A DNA stretch of 17,674 bases from Candidatus Rifleibacteriota bacterium (GTDB lineage: Bacteria; Riflebacteria; Ozemobacteria; Ozemobacterales; Ozemobacteraceae). The stretch covers positions 1 to 17,674 of the forward strand of contig JAKQKW010000010.1 in the NCBI GenBank assembly GCA_029560455.1, read 5' to 3'. Below the pieces are notes generated by a model that saw only the letters and a list, made by a program, of their open reading frames with translations, was not told the DNA's origin and searched no databases. The number at the start of each line of letters is the position of its first letter. Position 1 is the first letter of the stretch. Both the position numbers and the translations under genes were made by a program. Shown here in pieces: positions 1-7,265 of the stretch.

Positions 1-434
1 TTGGTATGAAAATCGTGCGGGTAGACAACCGCTTCGATGCGCTGCGCCAGGCCCGTCGTATCGGTATTGGCAAACGGACAGGTGCGATTGCCGATACAGG
101 CCGAAATATTGCGCATGCCCGCCGCCGGGTAACCCGCTGCCGGGTTGTCGATCTTAACCCCATGTTCGAGTTCGAGCTCTTCGATCAGAGGCCTGAGAGC
201 CGCATTAACTTCGGCCATCTTCTCAAACGGGATATTCGGAATCTCAAAGCCCTGGCGAGTCGTTATATGCAGGTTGCCGTCACCGAACTGCTCGGCGATT
301 TTTGCAATCCGGGCAATCTGCGAGGCATTGAGATGCCCACCCGGCACCCTTATTCTGATCGCTGTGTGATTGCGTCGCTTGGTGATTCTGAAGGCATTTT
401 TGGCAACGGTTTTTCTGTTCAGATCGAGTGACAT
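1..434 (-). CDS. asrC: Anaerobic sulfite reductase subunit C (N-terminal part)
   Basis: AsrC is the siroheme/4Fe-4S catalytic subunit that reduces sulfite to sulfide in the cytoplasm. About 144 N-terminal codons are present and the gene runs off the left edge, so the siroheme-binding cysteines are not visible. The visible part matches the nitrite/sulfite reductase ferredoxin-like fold. It contains RVPGGHL, then GDGNLHITTRQGFEIPNI, then NISACIGNRTCPFANTDTT followed by a VYPHDFH segment, the order seen in Salmonella AsrC as I remember it. The ATG at 434 is preceded by GAGAGG about six bases upstream. It starts 10 bp after the stop of the asrB gene, so it is the distal gene of the ferritin-like/asrA/asrB/asrC operon. 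The identity is supported jointly by sequence pattern and by gene order. Confidence 0.93.
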   Translation of the reverse strand, partial: MSLDLNRKTVAKNAFRITKRRNHTAIRIRVPGGHLNASQIARIAKIAEQFGDGNLHITTRQGFEIPNIPFEKMAEVNAALRPLIEELELEHGVKIDNPAAGYPAAGMRNISACIGNRTCPFANTDTTGLAQRIEAVVYPHDFHT

Positions 435-444
435 GGTTTACCTC

Positions 445-1239
445 TCAGTCGATAAGTGTCGCAGCGTGCGACAGGTTCATTACCGGGCCATCGACGCAGA
501 TATAGGTCGAATCGATCTTGCAATGCCCGCATTTACCAAGCCCGCATGACATCAGGCGCTCGAACGAAACCCAGACGTTGTCGACCGGTATACCGAGCAG
601 TCTGAATTCGGCAGTCGCAAACTTCATCATCACCGGCGGCCCGACAACAATAACCTGATAGTTATCAGGCATATCCAGCTTCAGTCTGCGGATATGCTCG
701 GTCACCAGGCCAGTATCGCCGTTCCAGCCGTCCTGGGGTTTGTCGATCGTCAGGGTCATGTCGCATTTCTGCTTCCAGACCTGAATATCGTCAGTAAAAA
801 GTATGCTTTCTTTTGATTTGAAGCCGGTAATCAGCTTCAACGATTTAACCGGCAGCGTGCCGGCAACGATCTGACTGATCAGCGGCCTTACCGGCGCCAC
901 GCCCGAGCCGCCCGCAACGATGATCAAATTGCTGTTGACGAACTTCTCGACCGGAAACCCGTGCCCATAAGGCCCGCGAATGAACAGATTCTCGCCAACT
1001 CTCAGATTCTGGATCGCCCCGGTCAGACGCCCGACCGCGCGAATTGTGAACTGCAGCCAGTTTTTGCCATAATTGCTGATCGAAATCGGCGCTTCACCAA
1101 TCTTCGGCAACGATACCTGAAAAAACTGCCCGGGCACCATGTCAAGACTCGCATCGACCGTCATCGTGAATTCAACGTCACTTTCGTTGACAATTTTCGT
1201 GATCTTCACCGGAAAAGGCTGATAGGGATTACCGCTCAT
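445..1239 (-). CDS. asrB: Anaerobic sulfite reductase subunit B (FAD/NAD(P)H, 2Fe-2S)
   Basis: This is the 264-residue flavoprotein electron-input subunit, belonging to the ferredoxin-NADP reductase/dihydroorotate dehydrogenase electron-transfer superfamily. The N-terminal beta-barrel carries PISIS (residues 51-55) and GPYGHGFP (89-96) for flavin binding. The nucleotide-binding domain starts with VAGGSGVAPVRPL (108-120). The C-terminal 2Fe-2S motif is C232-x4-C237-x2-C240-x7-C248, as in PyrK and AsrB proteins. The length is close to that of Salmonella AsrB. Its ATG overlaps the asrA stop as ATGA, indicating translational coupling and roughly equal stoichiometry. The alternative, a free-standing PyrK-like subunit, is made unlikely by its position between asrA and asrC. 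Confidence 0.95.
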   Translation of the reverse strand: MSGNPYQPFPVKITKIVNESDVEFTMTVDASLDMVPGQFFQVSLPKIGEAPISISNYGKNWLQFTIRAVGRLTGAIQNLRVGENLFIRGPYGHGFPVEKFVNSNLIIVAGGSGVAPVRPLISQIVAGTLPVKSLKLITGFKSKESILFTDDIQVWKQKCDMTLTIDKPQDGWNGDTGLVTEHIRRLKLDMPDNYQVIVVGPPVMMKFATAEFRLLGIPVDNVWVSFERLMSCGLGKCGHCKIDSTYICVDGPVMNLSHAATLID

Positions 1240-2261
1240 TTATCGCTGCCCCCTTTGAGAGTTCGGCTGAGCTTGTTTATACAGCTCGAAAACGAAATAT
1301 ATTCTGGGCAGACGTCGTCGCAGCGACCGCAGCCGACGCACATGTCGAACCCGAAGCGCTTTCTGAAATCATAAATTTTGTGAAAAGTCTTGAAACGCAT
1401 GCGTTCACCCTTGTTCTTGCGAAACGAATGCCCGCCGGCCATGTCAGAAAAGCCATCGAGGTGACAGCCATCCCAGACGCGCCGCCGCTCACCACACTGC
1501 CGGCTGTCGGCATAAAAAAGATCGACAGTGCTGAAGCAGCTGCAGGTCACGCACGAAGTATTGCAGCGCCCGCAGGCAATACAGCGGCTGTCGTATTCTT
1601 CCCACATTTTGTGGTTGAACATTTCGGCCGGCATTGTCTCGACGGTCGGCAGCTCGACCTGCTTGTCATTGCCGCTGACAAACTCAGGGGAAAAGCTGAC
1701 GGTGTGGCCCTTCTGACCGAACAGGCTTTCGTAACGCCGATCTTTGATCTGCGCCGCAACCCGGTCACCGGAAAAGCGCAGTGCAACTTCATAATTGTCG
1801 GTGATGTTCGATTTCATGCTGACACAGAAACAGTTTTCGAATGATTCACGACATTCGATCATGAAAAAATGCAGGCGCTGGCGTCGCCGCTGGTAATAAG
1901 GATCAGCCTGACCGCCGTTTTCGAGAAACATTTTGTCGAGGCGGGCAAAACCGTTTATATCACATGGGCGCAGCAGCACGATGATTTCACCGTTCTCTTT
2001 AAGCTGCGGCTGGCTGAATTCGTGATCGTTAAAATGAAAAATCGTTTCATCGGCCGGAAAAACCAGTGATTTTGGCGACAAACTGCTCTTTTCGGTCAGT
2101 TCCAGATCGTCTAACGAGACCAAAGGCGCATATCTGATCAGGTCGGTATCAGAAAAACGCCCGCGGCCAACGAATCTTTTCGGGCCATAAATCTGATAAG
2201 TCTTCTGTAGTTCGGCAAAAACGGCGGCAAATTCTTCGCGCGAATAATCGTATGCTGACAT
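1236..2261 (-). CDS. asrA: Anaerobic sulfite reductase subunit A (4Fe-4S)
   Basis: This 341-residue iron-sulfur electron-transfer subunit is related to the beta subunits of sulfhydrogenases. Residues 90-150 include a cysteine-bearing LLRPCDINGFARLD segment and an FENCFC motif typical of the family. The C-terminal half has two 4Fe-4S sites. The first is C227-x2-C230-x2-C233-x3-C237, with extra cysteines at 240 and 242. The second is C308-x2-C311-x2-C314-x3-C318-P. It should relay electrons from AsrB to AsrC. The ATG at 2261 lies 11 bp after the end of the ferritin-like gene, with the SD-like sequence AAGGGAGCAGCAG upstream, and its stop overlaps the asrB start by 4 bp. I see no frameshift or missing ligand. 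Confidence 0.95.
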   Translation of the reverse strand: MSAYDYSREEFAAVFAELQKTYQIYGPKRFVGRGRFSDTDLIRYAPLVSLDDLELTEKSSLSPKSLVFPADETIFHFNDHEFSQPQLKENGEIIVLLRPCDINGFARLDKMFLENGGQADPYYQRRRQRLHFFMIECRESFENCFCVSMKSNITDNYEVALRFSGDRVAAQIKDRRYESLFGQKGHTVSFSPEFVSGNDKQVELPTVETMPAEMFNHKMWEEYDSRCIACGRCNTSCVTCSCFSTVDLFYADSRQCGERRRVWDGCHLDGFSDMAGGHSFRKNKGERMRFKTFHKIYDFRKRFGFDMCVGCGRCDDVCPEYISFSSCINKLSRTLKGGSDK

Positions 2262-2272
2262 CTGCTGCTCCC

Positions 2273-2758
2273 TTAACGGTTTCTGCCGCGCCAGGCGGCC
2301 AGAGCATCACTGAGCGCCTTGAAATGACCGACTTCTTCACCAATCAGGCGGTCAAGATCGGGCACCGCTTTTTCGTTCAAAAGACTGTATTTGACCGAGG
2401 TGTAGAAAAATACCGAATTTTTCTCGATCAGCATGGCCTTTTCAAGTATTTCGGGGTAAGTATCACCATCTTCGATCTGGCATTCGGTTGATATAATGCG
2501 GTCTGAAGTCAGAGCCTGCAGATAAGCATCTGACTCTTCATCAGTATCGGGCTGCCGTTCATCAGAGCTCTTTTCGAATTCGGCCAGAATATCGCTGAAA
2601 TGCTTCGCATGCCCCGCTTCCATTTCAGCAAGCTGTGTCAGCAACTGCATTTCGCTGCCCGAAGCCATTTTTGCGGCATCGGCATAGAACCTGGCGCCGC
2701 GCATTTCAAGCTTGACCGCCGCCATCAACACATCAAAGGTATTCAGTTTAATCTGCAT
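2273..2758 (-). CDS. Ferritin-like diiron protein (rubrerythrin-type helical domain, no rubredoxin domain)
   Basis: This is a 161-residue four-helix-bundle protein. The expected diiron ligands are all present: E18 in helix 1 (KLEMRGARFY), E47-x-x-H50 in helix 2 (EMEAGHAKHF), E112 in helix 3 (LIEKNSVFFY) and E142-x-x-H145 in helix 4 (EEVGHFKAL). An acidic linker (about 62-80) separates the two helix pairs. There are no CxxC pairs, so the rubredoxin iron site of classical rubrerythrins is absent and an external electron donor would be needed if it is a peroxidase. It is the first gene of the asr operon, 11 bp from asrA, directly after the promoter. The likely role is peroxide or oxygen detoxification or iron handling that protects the Asr iron-sulfur centres. 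That role is inferred, while the fold is well supported. Confidence 0.88.
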   Translation of the reverse strand: MQIKLNTFDVLMAAVKLEMRGARFYADAAKMASGSEMQLLTQLAEMEAGHAKHFSDILAEFEKSSDERQPDTDEESDAYLQALTSDRIISTECQIEDGDTYPEILEKAMLIEKNSVFFYTSVKYSLLNEKAVPDLDRLIGEEVGHFKALSDALAAWRGRNR

Positions 2759-2788
2759 TCTCTACCCCCCGTTGTGAATCTCTTCACT

Positions 2789-2817
2789 ATTATGACACCC
2801 TTTTAGTATTCTTTCAA
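2789..2817 (-). promoter_or_regulatory. Sigma70-type promoter of the ferritin-like/asrABC operon
   Basis: Reading the minus strand, TTGAAA (2817-2812) is followed by a 17-bp spacer and CATAAT (2794-2789). A TG dinucleotide one base before the -10 gives an extended -10 element. Transcription would start near 2782 and give a leader of about 24 nt with a G-rich ribosome-binding stretch (GGGGGG, 2770-2765). A short palindrome, TTCTT-N2-AAGAA (2809-2820), overlaps the -35 and could be an operator. No regulator is known. Confidence 0.7.
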
Positions 2818-2854
2818 GAATTAAATTTAAAAAACTATTTTTAAAAAGTTGCAG

Positions 2855-2878
2855 TATAATTTGCATATTCAGAAGGAG
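2855..2878 (+). promoter_or_regulatory. -10 box and RBS of the cell-wall hydrolase gene
   Basis: A perfect TATAAT lies at 2855-2860 within very AT-rich DNA. No good -35 is found at 16-18 bp, so any upstream activation may rely on the A/T tract or on an activator. AAGGAG (2873-2878) lies seven bases before the ATG at 2886, fixing that start. The divergent asr promoter lies about 40 bp away, so the two units share one control region. Confidence 0.5.
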
Positions 2879-2885
2879 AAATTCC

Positions 2886-3863
2886 ATGAAAAAACTTGCA
2901 TTTATGTTTTTAATAGTATTTTTGGGCACCTGCTTTTCTCTTCTGGCGGCCACCCCGTTCACAGAAGACGCTGTAAAACCAGATGACTCAACCAATGTCG
3001 CCACCGGTGACAAAAACACCAAAGTTGATGACAAATTTCCGGTTGCCGGTACAATCGAAGCCGGCAGTCGCCTGCGCCTGCGCTCGTGGCCCTGGGGCGT
3101 CGTTCTTGGTCTCTTCGAACCCGGTAGCTCAGTAACCGTTACCGGCGTTTCGGGCGAATTTTACCAGGTCGAGATCGATGGCAAAAAAGGCTATATGCAC
3201 AAAAACTACATCTCGATCCCCGGCGCCCCCGCTTCCCAGGAAGAACCCTACTACCCCGGCGACACCCGCAACGGCGGGCATCTGTCGATGAACGAAGGCA
3301 AAACCGCCTCCGATGAAGGTTCAAAAAACAAGTCCAGCTCCAGCTCAAGTAGCTCTTCAAGTTCGAGCTCAGCCGCTGATACCGGTGCCATCTCGAGCTA
3401 CAAGGGCGGCAAGCTTTCACCCGCAGAATTCTCAAGAGTCTTCGGCCCGGTCGCCCGCGAAAATATGCGCAGAACCGGCGTGCCCGCTTCCGTAACCCTG
3501 GCTCAGGCAGCCCTCGAAACCGGCTGGGGCTCTTCGAGCATCGGTGATGCAAAAAACATGTTCGGCATCAAAGGTACCGGCCCCGCCGGCTCGACCAGAG
3601 TTTCGACCCAGGAATTCGTTAACGGCCGCATGATCACCATCCAGGATAATTTCCGCAAATACCACAGCTGGCAGGAATCGTTCGACGATCACGCCAAGCT
3701 GCTGCAGAACTCGCGCTACGGCTATGCGCTGCAGTATAAGAACAACCCTGACCGCTACGCCCAGGAAATTCACAAAGCCGGTTACGCAACCGACCCGAAC
3801 TACGCTTCCAAGCTGATTGGCATCATGAAAGCCAACAACTTCTACCAGTGGGACGTTAAATAA
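2886..3863 (+). CDS. Exported SH3-domain endo-beta-N-acetylglucosaminidase (GH73, FlgJ-like)
   Basis: This 325-residue secreted peptidoglycan hydrolase cleaves the glycan strand of the wall. A Sec signal peptide (residues 1-22, ending SLLAA) is followed by a bacterial SH3 domain (about 55-110; LRLRSWPWGVVLG to GYMHKNYIS). Next comes a charged linker with an uninterrupted run of 13 serines (150-162), and then a glucosaminidase domain (about 178-322). In the catalytic domain ALETGWG places the likely catalytic acid at E211, and NMFGIKG, YHSWQESFDDHAKLL and GYATDPNYA are family hallmarks. It is followed 12 bp later by a second exported protein gene and both end at the same terminator. A C17 in the signal peptide is not in a good lipobox, so I treat it as a soluble or wall-bound protein. 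A role in flagellar assembly (FlgJ) is not supported by the neighbours. Confidence 0.9.
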   Translation: MKKLAFMFLIVFLGTCFSLLAATPFTEDAVKPDDSTNVATGDKNTKVDDKFPVAGTIEAGSRLRLRSWPWGVVLGLFEPGSSVTVTGVSGEFYQVEIDGKKGYMHKNYISIPGAPASQEEPYYPGDTRNGGHLSMNEGKTASDEGSKNKSSSSSSSSSSSSSAADTGAISSYKGGKLSPAEFSRVFGPVARENMRRTGVPASVTLAQAALETGWGSSSIGDAKNMFGIKGTGPAGSTRVSTQEFVNGRMITIQDNFRKYHSWQESFDDHAKLLQNSRYGYALQYKNNPDRYAQEIHKAGYATDPNYASKLIGIMKANNFYQWDVK

Positions 3864-3875
3864 CGAGGTAAATCA

Positions 3876-4601
3876 ATGAAACGCATACTTCTCTCTTCTC
3901 TGTTTGCCGCAGCCCTGATGTACACAGCGCCGGTATTCGCCGACCTCGAAGTGCCCGGCGAAACCAACCCGGTTCTTTCTGAAAACTCGATCGTTCTCAA
4001 CGAAGCTAAATTCAACGTGATCAAGCGCATCGACAAGGGAACCGTCACCCTGAAAGTGCTCGGCGTCGACGGCAAAGAAATGTGGGCCTCGCTGCCCCTC
4101 GGCGAACAGGAAAAACTGTTCATCATCGACGGCGCTGCCAGCCCGCTCACAGTCAAAGATCTGACCGGTGACGGCGTGCCCGAAATCATCACCGCTGCCA
4201 TGACCGGCCCCGAAACCAGCGCCCTCTACGTATTCAAATACGACGCCGCCGGCAAAAAGTTCGTCGGCATGAACTTTAAATACGAAAAAGAACAGCTGAG
4301 CCGTGACTTCATGGTCTCAGACATGTATCAGAAAAACGGTGAAGACATCGTTTTCATGCCCGAAAACCAGATTCGCGCCCTCGGTAAAATCTTCAATGAA
4401 GACGCAGGTCCGACCGCCGGCTTCTACTTCTTCAAACTGACCGGCGACGAATTTGTCTGCTCCGAAATCACCCCGGTTCCGACCGATGCCCCGGCCGACG
4501 CGCAATCTGGCGCCGCTGGCGATACTGACTCAGCCACGACCGAAAACCCGGCTCCGGCACCTGCCGCAACCGAGCCGCCCGCCGCTGCTGCCGGAAATTG
4601 A
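3876..4601 (+). CDS. Exported FG-GAP/VCBS-like protein of unknown function
   Basis: This is a 241-residue protein with a Sec signal peptide (1-22, ending PVFA). The segment LTVKDLTGDGVPEIITAA (about 91-108) is the D-x-T/N-G-D-G-x-P-E calcium-binding loop typical of FG-GAP/VCBS beta-propeller blades. The protein is too short for a full propeller, so it may have one or two blades or be a fragmentary relative. The last 45 residues or so are Ala/Pro/Thr-rich low complexity. The start at 3876 follows GAGGT, and the gene is 12 bp downstream of the glucosaminidase gene, suggesting co-expression at the envelope. I do not recognise the family beyond the motif. Confidence 0.75.
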   Translation: MKRILLSSLFAAALMYTAPVFADLEVPGETNPVLSENSIVLNEAKFNVIKRIDKGTVTLKVLGVDGKEMWASLPLGEQEKLFIIDGAASPLTVKDLTGDGVPEIITAAMTGPETSALYVFKYDAAGKKFVGMNFKYEKEQLSRDFMVSDMYQKNGEDIVFMPENQIRALGKIFNEDAGPTAGFYFFKLTGDEFVCSEITPVPTDAPADAQSGAAGDTDSATTENPAPAPAATEPPAAAAGN

Positions 4602-4674
4602 TCAAAGGCAGCCTGCGCTTTTTGCCATAAAAGCCAGGCCGCATCAGGTTTAAAAACTGTAGCTGCAGCAAGAA

Positions 4675-4710
4675 AAAGCCCCCGACCGGGTTGAACCGGC
4701 CGGGGGCTTT
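4675..4710. terminator. Bidirectional Rho-independent terminator
   Basis: Arms AAAGCCCCCGACCGG (4675-4689) and CCGGCCGGGGGCTTT (4696-4710) form a 15-bp GC-rich stem with one mismatch and a 6-nt loop (GTTGAA). It lies between two convergent genes. The minus-strand side is followed by a T-rich tract (GGGGGCTTTTTCTT), and the plus-strand side by GGGGGCTTTGCTTTATT. It should stop both the 2886-4601 unit and readthrough coming from the right. Remaining sequence between 4602 and 4734 shows no gene. Confidence 0.85.
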
Positions 4711-4734
4711 GCTTTATTGCGTTCGATTTACGGT

Positions 4735-5385
4735 TTATTCAGGAATCGCTACGACGATACCGTTCTGTTCGACGATCTTGAAACCGGCAACAGTTTCGGC
4801 TGAGTATTTGCCGTTTTCGCCGCTGACTTTAACAGCCCAGCGATAGCGGTGATCTTTTTTCAGGTAACCTTCGTCGAAACCAATATGACCGTTGATGGTG
4901 GCGACTCTTTCCCAGATGGTTTTCTGTTCGGTAAGATCGAAAAGAGTTACAGCAGCATAGCGACTGTCGGTTTTCCAGGTAAAAATCGGCTTCAGAGTGG
5001 CGCCGACTTCAGCAAGAGCGAGGGCGGTCGGAGCTTCTGGCTTCTGAGCTGAAGGCACATCACCGATCTTCAGTTCTACTTTGAGATTGCCGGCCATTGG
5101 CACTTCAGGGTGCTTCGGCAGTCTGACCTTAACATAATAGAAGGTGGGAGTCAGCATTTCGCGTTCGATAACCAGTTTTCCCATACGCAGGTCGAGGTTG
5201 CGGGCGACAAAAATCTTGCCCTGCATGGAAGCGGTTTCAGGCAGGTCGATGCGGTGTTCCCAGCTCTGGGCTGCTTCGCCAATTTTCAGCTGATGAAAGA
5301 AGTTCTGCTCGATGGTCTGAGCCTGAGCGGCAAAAGCAACCAGAGACATGAAAAGAACCGCGATCAGCAAATTAATTTTTCGCAT
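4735..5385 (-). CDS. Exported protein of unknown function, possible Ig/FN3-like domain
   Basis: The 216 residues start with a Sec signal peptide (1-22, ending FAAQA). The rest is beta-rich. A C-terminal half (about 125-205) with PIFTWKTDSRYAAVTLFD and HRYRWAVKVSGENGKY has the spacing of a fibronectin-type-III-like beta-sandwich, where the phrase describing how a value is drawn from a structure (W...Y.W.V) recurs in many exported proteins. I do not recognise the N-terminal half. AAGAGGGGGC precedes the ATG at 5385. It stands alone on the minus strand, with the terminator at 4675-4710 just past its stop. It is probably periplasmic, and no enzymatic motif is seen. Confidence 0.7.
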   Translation of the reverse strand: MRKINLLIAVLFMSLVAFAAQAQTIEQNFFHQLKIGEAAQSWEHRIDLPETASMQGKIFVARNLDLRMGKLVIEREMLTPTFYYVKVRLPKHPEVPMAGNLKVELKIGDVPSAQKPEAPTALALAEVGATLKPIFTWKTDSRYAAVTLFDLTEQKTIWERVATINGHIGFDEGYLKKDHRYRWAVKVSGENGKYSAETVAGFKIVEQNGIVVAIPE

Positions 5386-5631
5386 TTAAAGCCCCCTCTT
5401 AATATAAAAAACTACCATGTAAGTTTACGTCTGCCTGCCATGGCACAGAAAGGTATTTTTAACTGCACTTCTGCAAATGGTGCGCACCGGCCAATAAAAT
5501 TCACGCATCCGACCAAGGTTACATTTTTTATGCAACATACAATATACAAATAGAAATCGGAGCAGAAAATCGGTGAACTGTAGTCAGTCCCGGGCTATGC
5601 CGGTAACTGAATGCAGCAATTACAATCGCTC
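5386..5631. other. Intergenic stretch with no gene seen
   Basis: These 246 bp separate two minus-strand genes. They hold no credible ORF, no strong terminator hairpin for the permease, and an AT-rich block (about 5519-5555). A weak minus-strand TATATT lies about 15 bp before the 5385 start, without a convincing -35. I can only say that a promoter for the 4735-5385 gene probably lies here. Confidence 0.4.
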
Positions 5632-7062
5632 TTATTCAACTTCGGGGCGCATGCTGACGTCGGCGGGTTTTGCCTGAAGGTATTCGGCAGGGCTGCCGGG
5701 CAGAGCAAAATTGAGAACTATCGCTGTCAGGCCGCCAGAAATTATGCCAGAACTCAGCATGCCATGCAGAGACTGCGGCAGAGCTTTTATCAGTGCCGGC
5801 TCAAAGCTGACGCCGAGGCCGGCTGCCATTGAAACCGCCAGAATAAGCGTGCCGCGCCGGTCGATATGCTGCGTGGCGATAATTCTTATGCCAGAAGCTG
5901 CAACGGTACCGAACATAAGAAAAGTAGCGCCGCCAAGAACCGGCGCCGGCATCAGGGTGGCCAATCCCGAGAAATACGGAATCAGGCCTAGAATTGTAAG
6001 AAAACCGGCGACGAAATAGCCGACATAACGGCTCGCAACACCGGTCAGCTGAATGATGCCGTTGTTCTGGCTGAAAGTTGTATTCGGAAAAGTATTGAAT
6101 ACCGCAGCCAGCAGCGAGTTGAAACCGTCAGCAAAAACGCCACCGGTGACCCTTTCCAGATAGACATCGCCTTCGAGCGGTTCGCCAGAAACCAGAGAGG
6201 TCGCCGTAATATCGCCGATGGTTTCAACAAGGGTCACAAGGTACAGCAAAGCGATACCTAGAAATACCGAAATATCAAAATTAAAGCCGTATTTAAAAGG
6301 CAGCGGAACCATCACCCAGCTCGAAACCGGCATGGCGCTGAGATCAACTCTGCCGCCGATTGCAGCGATGGCATAGCCGAAAATCAGGCCGACAAAAATC
6401 GAACTCATGCGGATCCAGCGGTTATTGAGGCTGTTAAAAATCAGAATCGTCGCAACAACAATAAAAGCCAGCAACAGATTGTTCTGAATCACCGAAGCCG
6501 GCACACTGCCATTCAGAAAACCGTCAATGGCCGTTTGCCCGCCGGCACAGCTCTTTACCGCAGAGCCAATCAGGGTCATGCCAATAAGCGTCACGACAAT
6601 ACCACACACCAGAGGCGTAATCAGAAGGCGCAGGGGCTTGATAAACCGACTGCAGATCATTTCGATGAATGAGCCGACGAAACAGAGGCCAAACAGAAGC
6701 GGCAGCGCCGACTCCGGCGAATTGCCGGCACCGATGTGGCTTTTTCCGGCAGCGATGAGGACGCCGATAAATGCAAAGCTGGTACCCTGGATGCTGAGCA
6801 GGCCTGAACCGACGAAGCCGATTTTCTTAACCTGAATAAAAGTGGCAACACCCGAAACCAGCAGCGACATACTGACAATGTAACTGGTGTCGGCAGCGTT
6901 AATGCCAAGCACGCTGCAGATAATCAGCGCCGGCGTCATTATTGAGACGACAATCGCTATCAGATGCTGCAAAGCCGCAAAAATAGCCTCGCCAAGCGGC
7001 GGCCGGTCGTGCAGACCATAAATCAGACTTGCCTTGATCGCTTCACGGTTCTGGTTACTCAT
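5632..7062 (-). CDS. NCS2 family purine (xanthine/urate) permease
   Basis: This is a 476-residue inner-membrane proton-coupled purine transporter with about 14 hydrophobic segments. Key NCS2 residues align with E. coli XanQ as I remember it: H33 (XanQ H31, in ALQHLIAI), E280 (E272, in LVETIGDITAT), D312 (D304, in ADGFNS), and Q332-N333 (Q324-N325, in FSQNNGIIQLTGVASR). The XanQ N93 position is occupied by S95 (SIQGTSFAF). At this position xanthine-only carriers have Asn, and Ser/Ala/Thr are linked to urate uptake. The substrate may therefore include urate. AGGTG precedes the ATG at 7062. No purine-catabolic genes are adjacent, and I found no purine riboswitch upstream. I therefore withhold a gene symbol. 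Confidence 0.92.
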   Translation of the reverse strand: MSNQNREAIKASLIYGLHDRPPLGEAIFAALQHLIAIVVSIMTPALIICSVLGINAADTSYIVSMSLLVSGVATFIQVKKIGFVGSGLLSIQGTSFAFIGVLIAAGKSHIGAGNSPESALPLLFGLCFVGSFIEMICSRFIKPLRLLITPLVCGIVVTLIGMTLIGSAVKSCAGGQTAIDGFLNGSVPASVIQNNLLLAFIVVATILIFNSLNNRWIRMSSIFVGLIFGYAIAAIGGRVDLSAMPVSSWVMVPLPFKYGFNFDISVFLGIALLYLVTLVETIGDITATSLVSGEPLEGDVYLERVTGGVFADGFNSLLAAVFNTFPNTTFSQNNGIIQLTGVASRYVGYFVAGFLTILGLIPYFSGLATLMPAPVLGGATFLMFGTVAASGIRIIATQHIDRRGTLILAVSMAAGLGVSFEPALIKALPQSLHGMLSSGIISGGLTAIVLNFALPGSPAEYLQAKPADVSMRPEVE

Positions 7063-7230
7063 TTTGTCACCTGTTTTACGAAAATTTCTTAAATTACTCT
7101 GCCATTTCTATCACGGTTCAGGCACATGGAGGATTTTTATCAAAACGGCTACTGGAGAGGCTTTCAACACACTTACAGCTACCAGTCAGTATTATCAGGT
7201 ATTGCCCCCCTTAAAAACCTGCTGCATGAC
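7063..7230. other. Divergent intergenic region, permease side
   Basis: This is the permease-proximal half of the 317-bp gap between the permease and the RNA-binding protein gene. The permease RBS (AGGTGACAAA on the minus strand) is clear. A minus-strand TTGAAA (about 7157-7162) has only a poor -10 partner, so the permease promoter is not assigned. No purine-riboswitch core or other RNA element was recognised. Confidence 0.4.
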
Positions 7231-7259
7231 TTGACAAAAAAAGAATTCGCGGTTATGAT
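7231..7259 (+). promoter_or_regulatory. Near-consensus sigma70 promoter of the RRM protein gene
   Basis: A perfect -35 TTGACA (7231-7236), a 17-bp spacer and TATGAT (7254-7259) form the best promoter in the window. Transcription should begin near 7266, leaving a leader of about 114 nt before the ATG at 7380. Such strength fits an abundant RNA-binding protein. Confidence 0.85.
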
Positions 7260-7265
7260 TCAATT

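Noticed and set aside
2762..3034. A 90-codon minus-strand frame across the divergent control region
   Set aside because: It covers both divergent promoters and the 5' end of the hydrolase gene on the opposite strand, and starts inside that gene. No domain is evident.
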